64,000 bases of DNA from Pseudomonas sp. NFIX28 (GCF_900107395.1 NZ_FNPW01000005.1:120869-184868); one strand, 5' to 3'; positions 8,750 through 17,991 are shown, counted from the first letter of the stretch. Numbers and translations: made by a program. Notes: generated from the sequence alone by a model not told the origin.

Positions 8750-9661
8750 ATGTTTGCCAACCTGCCGCTGACCGCGCTGCGCGCCTTTGAATCGGCGTCC
8801 CGGCTGCTGAGTTTCAAGGCCGCCGCCGAAGAACTGTCGGTCACGCCCACCGCGATTTCCCATCAGATCCGCTCCCTGGAAAGCTGGCTCGGCGTGCCGC
8901 TGTTCGAGCGCCTGCCACGCCAGGTACGCCTGACCGAATGCGGCGAACGGCTGTTCCACAGCCTGCACGGCGCCTTGCTGGAAGTGGCGCAAAGCGTCGA
9001 CAGCCTGCGCCCGCAACGCAGCGGCGCGAACCTGATGATCTCCACCACGCCGGCCTTCGCCGCGCTGTGGCTGGTGCCGCGCCTGGGGCGTTTTTATAGC
9101 CGGCATCCGAACATCAACCTGCGCCTGGACACCAATTGCGAGGTCATCGACCTGCATCAGGATGCGAGCATCGACCTGGTGATCCGCTACAGCCTGGACG
9201 ACTACCCCACTCTCTACGGGCTGTGCCTGTTCGACGAATGTTTCGCGGTCTACGGCTCGCCGGAGCAGGTGGCGCAGGCTCGCGAGCACACGCCGACGCT
9301 GATCAGCGTGCGCTGGCACAACTCCAAGCTCTACGCCCATGGCTGGGAGGCCTGGTGCAACAAGGCGGGGGAAACCTGGATGCAGGGCCGCCCGGTGTTT
9401 CGTGAATACGACGAGGAGCACTACGCACTGCAGGCGGCCATTGCCGGCCAGGGCCTGGTGCTGGCCAGCAATATCCTGGTGTCGGAGAGCGTGACCAGCG
9501 GCCTGCTGGTGCCGTATCGCCCCGGGGTTCACGTCGACGGCGCGGGCTACAGCGCCTTGTGCGTGCCCGGGCGCGAACGGCATCCGCCGGTGCGGGCGTT
9601 TTTCCAATGGTTGCGCGAAGAAGCCCAGGCCGCCGGCCACCCGATGCTCGCCGCCGGCTGA
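8750..9661 (+). CDS. LysR-family transcriptional regulator (GcvA-like)
   Basis: A 303-residue LysR regulator. The winged helix-turn-helix occupies residues 1-60 (ALRAFESASRLLSFKAAAEE; TPTAISHQIRSLE), and the periplasmic-binding-protein-like effector domain starts near residue 90. The ATG at 8750 is preferred to an in-frame GTG at 8741 because AAGGTG at 8738-8743 then gives a properly spaced ribosome-binding site. It is divergent from azoR and the SMR gene. The effector is unknown. Confidence 0.9.
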   Translation: MFANLPLTALRAFESASRLLSFKAAAEELSVTPTAISHQIRSLESWLGVPLFERLPRQVRLTECGERLFHSLHGALLEVAQSVDSLRPQRSGANLMISTTPAFAALWLVPRLGRFYSRHPNINLRLDTNCEVIDLHQDASIDLVIRYSLDDYPTLYGLCLFDECFAVYGSPEQVAQAREHTPTLISVRWHNSKLYAHGWEAWCNKAGETWMQGRPVFREYDEEHYALQAAIAGQGLVLASNILVSESVTSGLLVPYRPGVHVDGAGYSALCVPGRERHPPVRAFFQWLREEAQAAGHPMLAAG

Positions 9662-9669
9662 CACCCCAG

Positions 9670-10130
9670 GTAGGAGCGAGGCTTGCCCGCGAAAAAAGCA
9701 CCGCGGTTATGCAGATGCACCGCGTCGGGTTCTTCGCGAGCAAGCTGCGCTCCTACGGACGCGGGAAGTTCGCGAGCCAGCATGCTCAACCGTAGGAGCG
9801 AGGCTTGCCCGCGAAAAAAGCGCCGCGGTTATGCAGATGCACCGCGCCGGGTTCTTCGCGAGCAAGCTGCGCTCCTACGGACGCGGGAAGTTCGCGAGCC
9901 AGCATGCTCAACCGTAGGAGCGAGGCTTGCCCGCGAAAAAAGCGCCGCGGTTATGCAGATGCACCGCGCCGGGTTCTTCGCGAGCAAGCTGCGCTCCTAC
10001 GGACGCGGGCAGTTCGCGAGCCAGGATGCTCAACCGTAGGAGCGAGGCTTGCCCGCGAAAAAAGCGCCGCGGTTATACAGATGCACCGCGTCGGGTTCTT
10101 CGCGAGCAAGCTTCGCTCCTACGGACGCGA
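9670..10130. repeat. tandem array of a 122-bp REP-doublet unit, about 3.8 copies
   Basis: Units begin at 9670, 9792, 9914 and 10036, an exact 122-bp period; the last copy stops after about 95 bp. Each unit contains one plus-oriented REP (GTAGGAGCGAGGCTTGCC), a spacer that includes CCGCGGTTATGCAGATGCAC, and one minus-oriented REP (GCGAGCAAGCTGCGCTCCTAC). Copies differ at only a few positions, so amplification is recent. Open frames through the array are repeats of each other and are not taken as genes. Confidence 0.95.
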
Positions 10131-10143
10131 AAGGCGCGTGGGC

Positions 10144-12219
10144 TTAACGGGTTGGCTTGACCGCCACCGGTGCCTTGCCCGCGCGCATCTGCTCAAGTAG
10201 CGGCGCGCATTGGTTGGGCTCGCCGCCGCTCGGCGCCACCAGCGCCAGCAACCCGGCCGCCGGCCCGGCGACCACGCCCAACGCGACCATGCCGGCGCCG
10301 CGCAGCATCAGCGGCACAGCCTTGACCCCGGCCTCAGGCTTGATGAACTTGCCTTGCACATAGAGCGGCGAACGCAGGGAGAACAGGCGCAGCCCCTTGG
10401 ATTCCGGGCTGATGGTCAGGTCCAGTTGCTCGCTGGCCATGTTCGCGGTGCCGTCGATGTAGACGATCGCGTTCTCGGTATCGAACACGAACAGGCGAGT
10501 GGTGGCCAGGCCGGTCTTGATGCCGAAGTCGGCGGCGGCGCAATTGATCTTCACTTCCTTGTCGCCAAATATCCTGCCGATCAGGTAGTTACCCACGTTG
10601 AGCCCGGCGATCTCCATCAGGCCGCGGCTGATGGCCCCGTCGTTGATCAGCATCTTCAGCTCGCCGTTGGCGCTGCCGAGCAAGGCCGCCACCGAATTGC
10701 CGCGCCCGGCGATATCGGCATCGCCGTTGAGTTCGCCGAAGCTGGTTTTCATCGGCTCGAAGGTCGGGAACAGTTGCTTGAGCTTGAAGTTGCGCGCGGT
10801 CAATTTGGCCCGGCCTTCCAGCGGCGTGGTCTGGCCATTGAGGCGAACCTGCGCGTCCAGCTTGCCGCCAGCCACGCCGAAACGCAGCGGTTCCAGGCTC
10901 AGGTGCCCGTCATCGAGCACCAGGTGGGTGTACAGGTCGGTGAAAGGCAGTTCGGCGCTGTGGACGATGCGCTTGCCGGTGAATTCGACATCGGCGTCCA
11001 TGTCGCGCCAGCGCTCGGTGCGGAACTCTTCCACCGGCAGCACCTTGTCCGCCGGCTGCTTGCTGTCGCCACCGCGCGCCTTCTGCTCGGCATTGGAATC
11101 GGCGCCGATCAGCGGCGCCAGGTCGCTGAGCAGCAGCTGGTTGGACACCAGCGCGCCGGTCAGCTTGGGCCGCGGCTGGCTGGCGAGGTAGGTCAGGTTG
11201 CCGTGGATGTCGCTGTCGCCGATCTTGCCGTTGAAATCCTGGTACTGGAACTTCGCCCCGGCCGGGTCGCGCAGCTGCGCGGTCAGGTGGCCATCGGTGG
11301 CATAGGCCGGCGAGTCCGGCAGGGTCACGCCAGTCAGCGGGTAGAGATGGCTCAGGCTGGTGCCGGCGAGCTTCATGCGCAGGTCCAGCGCACCGAGGTT
11401 CAGCGGGTCGGTCAGGGTGCCGGCCAGTTCAACACGGGTATCGCCGATCGTTGCCTGAACCTGCAGCGGGAACGGCTTGCTCGCATCCTGCAGCGCCAGC
11501 AGGCCGCCGATCTTGCCGGAGCCGACCAGCGCCTGGCCGTGATACTGCCCCGTGGCCTTGAAGGCAAAGGCATAGGATTGCGGCGCGGCGCCTTTCTCCT
11601 CGACTTTCTTCGCCGCCTTGTCGCCGACAATGTCGCTGAACGGAATCGGCTTGCCCAGCGGGTCGATCAGCAGGTCGAGGCGGGTTTTCAGGCTTTGGTC
11701 ATTAAGGGTGACATGGCCTTTGTCGAAGCCGATGGCGCCGATGTCCAGCACCCAGCTGGAAGGCTCGGCATCCGGGTCTTTCGGGTCGAACTGGAAGGTC
11801 CAGTTGGCGCGGCCGTCGGCCAGGCGTTCGAGGGCGGCATTCGGCTCGGTGACGTCGATGCGCGGGATGCGCACGCGCTGCACCAGCAACGCCAGAGGCG
11901 AAATGCGCAATTCGACACGCTTGAGGCTGACCATCTGCGGCGCCTTGGACCACTCGGGATTGCCCAGGGACAGGTCTTCGGCCACCACGTGCGGCCACGG
12001 CACCCAGGCCCGCCAGCCGCCTTCGTCGGGCTCGCGCTGCCACATCACCGCCAGGTTGCCGTTGATGGCGAAGGGGCGATGCAGTTCTTCGGAGACTTTG
12101 GCATTGAGCGGCGGCTTGATCCGGTTCCAATCGAAGAACGCGATGACCAATACCAGTACGGCCAGCAGCAGAAAAAGGCTACCGACTGTCCAGGCGAGAA
12201 TTTTACGAGTGCGCGTCAT
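10144..12219 (-). CDS. AsmA-family protein
   Basis: A 691-residue protein with a single N-terminal membrane anchor (residues about 8-28) and a long beta-rich periplasmic body. It has the AsmA N-terminal pattern (FFDWNRIKPPLNAKVSEELH) and the C-terminal AsmA_2 domain (GELNGDADIAGRGNSVAALL; GNYLIGRIFGDKEV). Proteins of this group are thought to form bridge-like channels for phospholipid transport between the inner and outer membranes. The length is normal. It stands alone, with the REP array downstream. Confidence 0.9.
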   Translation of the reverse strand: MTRTRKILAWTVGSLFLLLAVLVLVIAFFDWNRIKPPLNAKVSEELHRPFAINGNLAVMWQREPDEGGWRAWVPWPHVVAEDLSLGNPEWSKAPQMVSLKRVELRISPLALLVQRVRIPRIDVTEPNAALERLADGRANWTFQFDPKDPDAEPSSWVLDIGAIGFDKGHVTLNDQSLKTRLDLLIDPLGKPIPFSDIVGDKAAKKVEEKGAAPQSYAFAFKATGQYHGQALVGSGKIGGLLALQDASKPFPLQVQATIGDTRVELAGTLTDPLNLGALDLRMKLAGTSLSHLYPLTGVTLPDSPAYATDGHLTAQLRDPAGAKFQYQDFNGKIGDSDIHGNLTYLASQPRPKLTGALVSNQLLLSDLAPLIGADSNAEQKARGGDSKQPADKVLPVEEFRTERWRDMDADVEFTGKRIVHSAELPFTDLYTHLVLDDGHLSLEPLRFGVAGGKLDAQVRLNGQTTPLEGRAKLTARNFKLKQLFPTFEPMKTSFGELNGDADIAGRGNSVAALLGSANGELKMLINDGAISRGLMEIAGLNVGNYLIGRIFGDKEVKINCAAADFGIKTGLATTRLFVFDTENAIVYIDGTANMASEQLDLTISPESKGLRLFSLRSPLYVQGKFIKPEAGVKAVPLMLRGAGMVALGVVAGPAAGLLALVAPSGGEPNQCAPLLEQMRAGKAPVAVKPTR

Positions 12220-12607
12220 GCACAGGGCTCCTGACTACTGACGGGCGTCGGGATAGCGACGCCCCTGTGAACTGCCGGGGTTGAAATCCACCGGTCATGA
12301 AAACTAGGACTGACAAAGGGCACGCAGGTTTAACCCAAGACGGCGAATCAGCCCCGAAAGTATGAGTTTTTCTGACCGAAGCGCCAGGTTGGCGTTACCG
12401 TCGCCGCACTTTTGCGAGGCGCGGATGAGTCGAAAATACCCACCCCGGTGCAAAACCACTCTTCGAAAACGCCCGTTCTAGAGCCTTCGAGCAGAACAAT
12501 CAATTCTGTTGATTACTACCATTGCCTTTATGAACTTTTATATCGATTTTGCGCGCGTAACATTGGCTCCGTACCCACTTTATCGCCCTCCCAAGGAGCA
12601 ACTCATC
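12220..12607. other. 388-bp intergenic region between AsmA-like gene and repeat-protein gene
   Basis: This is the divergent promoter region of the two genes. Its right half (12480-12600) is noticeably more AT-rich than the surroundings and should carry the promoter of the repeat-protein gene. I see no tRNA, REP element or convincing additional reading frame. Confidence 0.5.
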
Positions 12608-13030
12608 ATGAAACGCCAATTATTGCTTAGCCTGACTCTCTCGATCCTGGCAGCCAATGCTTTCGCCTTGCCAGCCGCCGAACAGGCTACCCCACAAGTC
12701 AAGGCCAGCACCTCGGTATTCACCCAGACCCTGGCTTCCGACGGCGGCGACCGCACTCCACAAGGCCAAACCCTGGCGTCCGATGGCGGCGACCGCACCC
12801 CACAAGGCCAAACCCTGGCTTCCGACGGCAGCGACCGTACCCCACAAGGCCAAACCCTGGCTTCCGATGGCAGCGACCGCACTCCACAAGGCCAAACCCT
12901 GGCTTCCGACGGCAGCGACCGCACTCCACAAGGCCAGACCCTGGCTGAAGATGGCTTCGATCGCACTCCCCTGGGCCAAGCTGTAGCTGAAGGCGGCCGC
13001 GATCGCCTGGAAGAGAAAGGTCTGGTGTAA
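12608..13030 (+). CDS. secreted 14-residue-repeat protein of unknown function
   Basis: A 140-residue protein with a strong ribosome-binding site (AAGGAG) and a signal peptide (residues 1-19, LSILAANAFA-L). The rest is a repeat array: five near-perfect copies of LASDGGDRTPQGQT (42-bp DNA units from 12731), then a divergent sixth (AEDGFDRTPLGQA) and a seventh (AEGGRDRLEEKG). The D-G-x-D-R core in each unit is acidic and could bind a cation. Right after the stop the same frame reads D-G-N-D-R-L-A before another stop, so the array once continued. Similar short DR-repeat proteins exist in Pseudomonas, but I know no established role. Confidence 0.8.
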   Translation: MKRQLLLSLTLSILAANAFALPAAEQATPQVKASTSVFTQTLASDGGDRTPQGQTLASDGGDRTPQGQTLASDGSDRTPQGQTLASDGSDRTPQGQTLASDGSDRTPQGQTLAEDGFDRTPLGQAVAEGGRDRLEEKGLV

Positions 13031-13096
13031 GACGGCAACGACCGTTTGGCCTAATGCAACCCAGCTGTGAGTCAAGCCTATGAAGCCTCTGCAAAA

Positions 13097-13127
13097 AAGC
13101 CCGGTCCCTGGATCGGGCTTTGTTTTT
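13097..13127 (+). terminator. rho-independent terminator of the repeat-protein gene
   Basis: The AAGCCCG stem and CGGGCTT partner flank a ten-base loop and are followed by a T-rich tract (TGTTTTT), 67 bp after the stop of the repeat-protein gene. Confidence 0.85.
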
Positions 13128-13270
13128 CCCTGAGCAGCACCGCGTTCTTTATCCGCCGCACCCCTTCGATCCATGCTTCGCCTTCAACCTACCGTTTCCT
13201 CCAGGTTCGACGCCGGCAAAGTTGATTTGCTAGAGTGCGCCGCTCTCTTGATCAGAAAACCCGCCAGCCG

Positions 13271-13903
13271 ATGCTGCCCCGCGCCGAACAGAAACAACAG
13301 ACTCGCAACGCTCTGATGGACGCTGCCCGCCACCTGATGGAATGCGGCCGCGGATTCGGCAGCCTGAGCCTGCGCGAAGTGGCGAAAACCGCCGGCATCG
13401 TGCCGACCGGGTTCTATCGGCATTTCGCCGATATGGACCAGCTGGGCCTGGAACTGGTCAGCGAAGTCGGCCAGACCTTCCGTGAAACCATCCGCCTGGT
13501 GCGCCATAACGAATTTGTCATGGGCGGCATCATCGACGCCTCGGTGCGGATCTTCCTCGACGTGGTGGCGGCCAACCGCTCGCAATTCCTGTTTCTCGCC
13601 CGCGAGCAATACGGCGGTTCGCTGCCGGTGCGCCAGGCGATCGCCAGCCTGCGGGAAAACATCAGCGCCGACCTGGCGGCCGACCTGACCCTGATGCCCA
13701 AGCTGCAACACCTGAACATCGCCGACCTGACGGTGATGGCCGACCTGATCGTCAAAAGTGTGTTCGCCACCTTGCCGGACATCATCGACCCGCCCGCCGA
13801 AGCCCTGCCCGAGCACCTCACGCCCCAGGCGAAAATCACCCAGCAGCTGCGCTTCATCTTTATCGGTCTCAAGCATTGGCAGGGCCTGGGCAGCACGGAA
13901 TGA
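13271..13903 (+). CDS. desT: TetR-family fatty-acid regulator DesT
   Basis: A 210-residue TetR/FabR-type repressor. The N-terminal helix-turn-helix (LREVAKTAGIVPTGFYRHF) and the long ligand domain (FLFLAREQYGGSLPVRQAIA) closely match P. aeruginosa DesT as I remember it, including the PRAEQKQQTR start. DesT senses the ratio of unsaturated to saturated acyl-CoA and represses desCB. Its position immediately before ureE matches PA4890. Here, however, desCB is not the divergent neighbour: the repeat-protein gene lies upstream. I take the ATG at 13271; an in-frame start at 13235 is less likely. Confidence 0.85.
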   Translation: MLPRAEQKQQTRNALMDAARHLMECGRGFGSLSLREVAKTAGIVPTGFYRHFADMDQLGLELVSEVGQTFRETIRLVRHNEFVMGGIIDASVRIFLDVVAANRSQFLFLAREQYGGSLPVRQAIASLRENISADLAADLTLMPKLQHLNIADLTVMADLIVKSVFATLPDIIDPPAEALPEHLTPQAKITQQLRFIFIGLKHWQGLGSTE

Positions 13904-14158
13904 CCCCGTCGCGCCGCTAAGCCCACAACTTCCCGATCGCCTCGTTTGCCCGCGCCAGAGCGGCGCTTTATCGCGCATCAAAAAACAGCACGGCGCACCA
14001 AGTCAGTGCTATAAATCAGCGCACACCCTAAATTTGTAACAAAATAAAACAGAAGCCTGCCCCATTTTCAGGCGCTTTCCACCTGTTTCCAATCAGACCG
14101 GGCGATTGGCAAGGCACTTGCTCTACACCCTGCATCGCTCATAGCTGGAAGCCTTCAA

Positions 14159-14659
14159 ATGCTGGTGATTCATCGCAGAATCGCGCCGCAACCCGACTGG
14201 TCCGCCGAGTTGCACCTGACTTTCGAAGCCCGCAGCAAAAGCCGCTTGCGCTGTTTTAGTGCCGACGGCGAAGACGTCGGGCTGTTTCTGGAGCGTGGCC
14301 AGCCGCCGCTGCATGACGGCGAATGCCTGCAAGCCGAGGATGGCCGTATCGTGCGGGTCTGCGCGCGCCCGGAAACCCTGCTGCATGTCACCTGCCGCAA
14401 TGCCTTCGAACTGACCCGCGCCGCCTATCACCTGGGCAACCGCCATGTCGCCCTGCAAGTCGGCGATGGCTGGCTGCGCCTGCTCGACGACTATGTGCTC
14501 AAGGCCATGCTCGAGCAGCTCGGCGCCAATACCGCAACCATCGAGGCTCCGTTCCAGCCGGAACATGGCGCCTACGGCGGCGGCCATCATCATTCCCGCC
14601 ACGGCGACGAGGACTTCAACTACGCGCCGCGGCTGCACCAGTTCGGCGTCCGCCCATGA
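14159..14659 (+). CDS. ureE: urease accessory protein UreE (nickel chaperone)
   Basis: A 166-residue UreE with the N-terminal peptide-binding domain and the C-terminal metal-binding domain. The conserved metal site is in the GNRHVALQV region (residues about 96-104). The C terminus carries a His-rich tail (GGGHHHSRHGDEDF) that binds extra nickel. UreE delivers Ni(II) to the UreG-UreF-UreH complex that matures urease. It overlaps ureF by four bases (ATGA). The urease subunits ureABC and ureD are not in this window, as in P. aeruginosa, where they lie elsewhere. Confidence 0.95.
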   Translation: MLVIHRRIAPQPDWSAELHLTFEARSKSRLRCFSADGEDVGLFLERGQPPLHDGECLQAEDGRIVRVCARPETLLHVTCRNAFELTRAAYHLGNRHVALQVGDGWLRLLDDYVLKAMLEQLGANTATIEAPFQPEHGAYGGGHHHSRHGDEDFNYAPRLHQFGVRP

Positions 14660-15330
14660 ACCCGGCCTGGGCCCTGCTGCGCCTGGCCAGCCCGCAGCTG
14701 CCGATTGGCGGCTACAGCTATTCCCAGGGCCTGGAAATGGCCGTGGAGCAAGCCACGGTCAACGACCCGCCCAGCGCCCGGCGCTGGATCGGCGACCAGT
14801 TGCTGCTCAACCTGGCGCGCTTCGAGGCGCCGCTGTTGCTGGCCCATTGCCGGGCGGCGGCGGACGCGGACTGGGCGCAGTTGCTGCAACTGAGCCAGGA
14901 GCACCGCGCCAGCCGCGAAACCCGTGAATTGCATCAGGAAAGCCGGCAGATGGGCTATTCCCTGCAACAGCTGCTGAACGGCCTGCCGGAGCTGGACGCG
15001 CCGGCCCGGGCCTTTCTCGCGCAGATCGCCGAGCCGCACCTGGCCCTGGGCTGGGCCCTGGCGGCGCGGGCCTGGCGGATCAGCCCGCAGGACGCCCTGG
15101 CCGCCTGGCTGTGGAGCTGGCTGGAAAACCAGCTGGCGGTGCTGATGAAAACCCTGCCCCTGGGCCAGCAGGCCGCCCAGCGCCTGACCAGCGAACTGTT
15201 GCCGCTGCTGCAACAGGCCCAGCACGACGCTTCGAGCCTCGACCCCGAACATTACGGCAGCGCCGCCTTCGGCCTGTCCCTGGCGTGCATGGCCCATGAG
15301 CGCCAGTACAGCCGCCTGTTCCGTTCCTAG
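14656..15330 (+). CDS. ureF: urease accessory protein UreF
   Basis: A 224-residue, mostly helical protein with the UreF signature at its N terminus (LLRLASPQLPIGGYSYSQGL). UreF acts as a GTPase-regulating scaffold between UreG and UreD/UreH during insertion of nickel into urease. The ATG overlaps the ureE stop, implying translational coupling, so the longer upstream open frame is ignored. ureG follows 52 bp downstream. Confidence 0.95.
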   Translation: MNPAWALLRLASPQLPIGGYSYSQGLEMAVEQATVNDPPSARRWIGDQLLLNLARFEAPLLLAHCRAAADADWAQLLQLSQEHRASRETRELHQESRQMGYSLQQLLNGLPELDAPARAFLAQIAEPHLALGWALAARAWRISPQDALAAWLWSWLENQLAVLMKTLPLGQQAAQRLTSELLPLLQQAQHDASSLDPEHYGSAAFGLSLACMAHERQYSRLFRS

Positions 15331-15382
15331 GTCCTTTTAGTTTGGCGCCTTTCACTTGGCGCCTTTAATTGTGGAGAAGCAC

Positions 15383-15997
15383 ATGAACGCACAACCTCTG
15401 CGCGTCGGCATCGGCGGCCCGGTGGGCTCCGGCAAGACCGCCCTGACCCTGGCCCTGTGCCTGGCCCTGCGCGAGCGCTACAACCTGGCGGTGGTGACCA
15501 ACGATATCTACACCCGCGAAGACGCCGATTTCCTGGTGCGCAACCAGGCCCTGGCGCCCGAACGCATCATCGGCGTGGAAACCGGCGGCTGCCCGCACAC
15601 GGCAATTCGCGAAGACGCCTCGATCAACCTCGAAGCGGTGGACCAGCTGAACCGGCGTTTTCCCGGCCTCGACCTGATTCTGGTGGAGTCCGGCGGCGAC
15701 AACCTCTCGGCGACTTTCAGCCCGGAACTGTCCGACCTGACCATCTACGTGATCGACGTGTCGGCGGGCGACAAGCTGCCGCGCAAGGGCGGCCCGGGCA
15801 TCTGCAAGTCCGACCTGCTGGTGATCAACAAGATCGACCTGGCGCCCCTGGTCGGCGCCTCGCTGGAGATGATGGACGGCGATACCCGGCGCATGCGCGG
15901 CGGCAAGCCGTTCGTCTTCAGCAACCAGAAGACCGGCCAGGGCCTGGAAGAAATCATCGCCTTTATCGAACGCCAGGGACTGCTGACCGCGGCCTGA
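15383..15997 (+). CDS. ureG: urease accessory GTPase UreG
   Basis: A 204-residue SIMIBI-class GTPase. The P-loop GGPVGSGKT is at residues 11-19. The [15 protein letters not shown] segment carries the CPH metal motif that binds nickel at the dimer interface, and the VESGGDN and NKID motifs follow. It couples GTP hydrolysis to nickel delivery into urease. GGAG precedes the ATG at 15383. Confidence 0.97.
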   Translation: MNAQPLRVGIGGPVGSGKTALTLALCLALRERYNLAVVTNDIYTREDADFLVRNQALAPERIIGVETGGCPHTAIREDASINLEAVDQLNRRFPGLDLILVESGGDNLSATFSPELSDLTIYVIDVSAGDKLPRKGGPGICKSDLLVINKIDLAPLVGASLEMMDGDTRRMRGGKPFVFSNQKTGQGLEEIIAFIERQGLLTAA

Positions 15998-16034
15998 TCG
16001 CCCTTTTCCAAAAGCTCAACAAGGAAGCCTGCCC

Positions 16035-16607
16035 ATGACACTCAAACGCATCCTCGGCACCCTCGCCCTGCTGCTGACTCCGGCCCTGGCCTTCGCCCAT
16101 CCGGGCCATGGCGACAACGGCCTGATGGCCGGCATCAGCCACCCGATCGGCGGCCTCGACCATTTGCTGGCGATGGTTGCGGTCGGCCTGTGGGCCGCGC
16201 AGCAGCAGGGCGCGGCACGCTGGGCCCTGCCCTGCACTTTCGTCGGCACCATGCTGCTCGGCGGCGTGCTGGGCTTTGCGGGGCTGAACCTGCCGGCCCT
16301 GGAAAGCGGGATCGCCGCCTCGGTCCTGGCCCTCGGCCTGGCCGTGGCCCTGGCGGTGCGTCCGCCGCTGAGCCTGGCAGTGGCCGCCACCGCGCTGTTC
16401 GCCCTGTTCCACGGCGTGGCCCATGGCCTGGAGCTGCCGGACATGTCCAGCCCCTGGACCTACGCCGCCGGCTTCGTCGCTGCCACCGCGGCGCTGCACG
16501 CGGCCGGTTATGCGGTGGTGCGCGTCCTGCCACAGGCCGCGGCGCCGCTGGTGCGCCTGGCGGGTGCGGCATCCGCCGCCACGGGCGTGTGGCTGCTGGC
16601 AGGCTGA
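16035..16607 (+). CDS. ureJ: HupE/UreJ family nickel-type permease
   Basis: A 190-residue protein with an N-terminal signal or anchor segment and about six membrane helices. The HPGHGD motif followed by GISHPIGGLDHLLAMVAVG is the HupE/UreJ signature, and its His and Asp residues are expected to bind Ni(II) or Co(II). It is 37 bp after ureG in the same operon, which supports a role in nickel supply for urease. Confidence 0.92.
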   Translation: MTLKRILGTLALLLTPALAFAHPGHGDNGLMAGISHPIGGLDHLLAMVAVGLWAAQQQGAARWALPCTFVGTMLLGGVLGFAGLNLPALESGIAASVLALGLAVALAVRPPLSLAVAATALFALFHGVAHGLELPDMSSPWTYAAGFVAATAALHAAGYAVVRVLPQAAAPLVRLAGAASAATGVWLLAG

Positions 16608-16632
16608 ACCGCCCTATGGCGCTGCCCCTCCC

Positions 16633-16710
16633 GTAGGAGCGAAGCTTGCTCGCGATCCAGCCGACGCGATGTATCGGCGCCATGCATCGCGAGCAAGCCC
16701 CGCCCCGCAA
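16633..16710. repeat. inverted pair of REP palindromes
   Basis: A plus-oriented copy at 16633-16655 and a degenerate minus-oriented copy near 16686-16710 sit between ureJ and the epimerase gene and could form a long hairpin at the end of the ure transcript. Confidence 0.75.
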
Positions 16711-16777
16711 CCACGATCCCCGGGACCTTCTCTGCTACCATGTCGCGCATTCCACCCTGCCGTGACGACGCCAGCCA

Positions 16778-17911
16778 ATGCCCGATGTTTCCAGCCCCAC
16801 TTTCCCCTCTGAATCGACCGCCCTGTTTGCGGCCGTGCAGCAGCATTTCCACAGTGTGATCGTGCCGCTCTGGCAGGGGCCGGGCTGGAATCCGGAACTG
16901 GCGCTGCCTTTCGAGGCGCTGGATGCCGAGCACGCGCCGCTGCCGCCGCAACGTTATCGGGCGATGGCCTGCGCGCGGCAGCTGTACCTGTTTTCCAGCC
17001 TGATCGGCGACGGCCTTACGCCGCTTGCCGAAGAGCGCGCCGCGGCGCTGTTCCGTTCCCTGCAACGGCACTTCCACGATGCCGAGCACGGCGGCTGGTT
17101 CTACAGCATCGATGCCCAGGGCGCACCGCTGGACCGGCGCAAAGACCTTTACACCCACGCGTTCATCATCTTTGCCTGCGCCCATTACTGGGCCAAAGTC
17201 CGCGAGCCGCTGGTGGAGTCGGTGCTCAACGCTGCGCTGAAGGTGGTGGCCGAGCGTTTTGCCAGCGGCGATGGCTTGTACGAAGCGGTCCTCGCCGAGG
17301 ACTGGTCGTCCCTGGCTTGCGGCCCCTTGCAGAACCCGCTGATGCACCTCGCCGAAGCCTTCCTCGCGACCCTGGCCGTGCGTGACGACGCCGCCGTGCA
17401 AAACGCGCTGCTGGCCCTGTGTACGGCCATGCAGAAGCGCTTCATCGAGCCACGGCATGGGCTGATGATGGAGAAACCGCTGGGGGCTGTGGATAACTGG
17501 TTCGAGCCGGGGCATCAGTTCGAATGGTTCTTCCTGCTGCAATCCTCGGCCTTGCTCCGTGGTTGCGCTTTGCACGCTTCGCTGGAGCGAGCCTTTGCCT
17601 ATGCCGAGCAAACGGGTGTGGATAACTCCAGCGGCGCGGTGAGCGGAATGCTGAGCATCGATGGCGATGTGCTCGACCCGACCCAACGCATCTGGGCCCA
17701 GGCCGAATACCTGCGTGCCCTGACCTTGCGCCAGGGCAGCGCCGAACGCCTGCAGCAGCAGTTGCTGGCGCTGCAACAACACTTCCTGCATGCCAAGGGC
17801 TGGAACGAATGCCTGGATGCCCATGGCGTACTCAGCCGCCGGGACATGCCGTCGACCACGCCTTATCACCTGGCGACCTGCTATCTCGGCCTGGCTGAAT
17901 ACTTCGGCTGA
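16778..17911 (+). CDS. AGE-family (N-acylglucosamine 2-epimerase) epimerase/isomerase
   Basis: A 377-residue (alpha/alpha)6-barrel enzyme. Family signatures are GGWFYSIDAQG, RRKDLYTHAFIIFA, QNPLMHLAEAFLA and EPGHQFEWFFLL, where the His of PGHxxEW is a catalytic residue of the family. Members interconvert mannose with fructose/glucose or epimerise N-acyl sugars, or act as aldose isomerases like YihS. The exact sugar cannot be assigned. It is a single gene with REP pairs on both sides. Confidence 0.88.
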   Translation: MPDVSSPTFPSESTALFAAVQQHFHSVIVPLWQGPGWNPELALPFEALDAEHAPLPPQRYRAMACARQLYLFSSLIGDGLTPLAEERAAALFRSLQRHFHDAEHGGWFYSIDAQGAPLDRRKDLYTHAFIIFACAHYWAKVREPLVESVLNAALKVVAERFASGDGLYEAVLAEDWSSLACGPLQNPLMHLAEAFLATLAVRDDAAVQNALLALCTAMQKRFIEPRHGLMMEKPLGAVDNWFEPGHQFEWFFLLQSSALLRGCALHASLERAFAYAEQTGVDNSSGAVSGMLSIDGDVLDPTQRIWAQAEYLRALTLRQGSAERLQQQLLALQQHFLHAKGWNECLDAHGVLSRRDMPSTTPYHLATCYLGLAEYFG

Positions 17912-17925
17912 TCTTTACCGCGCTA

Positions 17926-17991
17926 TCGCGAGCAAGCTTCGCTCCTACAGAAAAACGGGCATGCCTGTGTAGGAGCGAAGCTTGCTCGCGA
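17926..17991. repeat. inverted pair of REP palindromes
   Basis: A minus-oriented copy at 17926-17948 and a plus-oriented copy at 17969-17991, separated by 20 bp, form a long potential hairpin between the convergent epimerase and CDF transporter genes. Confidence 0.85.

Noticed and set aside
9670..10130. CRISPR array
   Set aside because: The 122-bp units are identical throughout with no variable spacers, and no cas genes are present.
9683..10200. Overlapping open frames through the 122-bp repeat
   Set aside because: They are periodic translations of the REP array with no ribosome-binding sites and no similarity to proteins.
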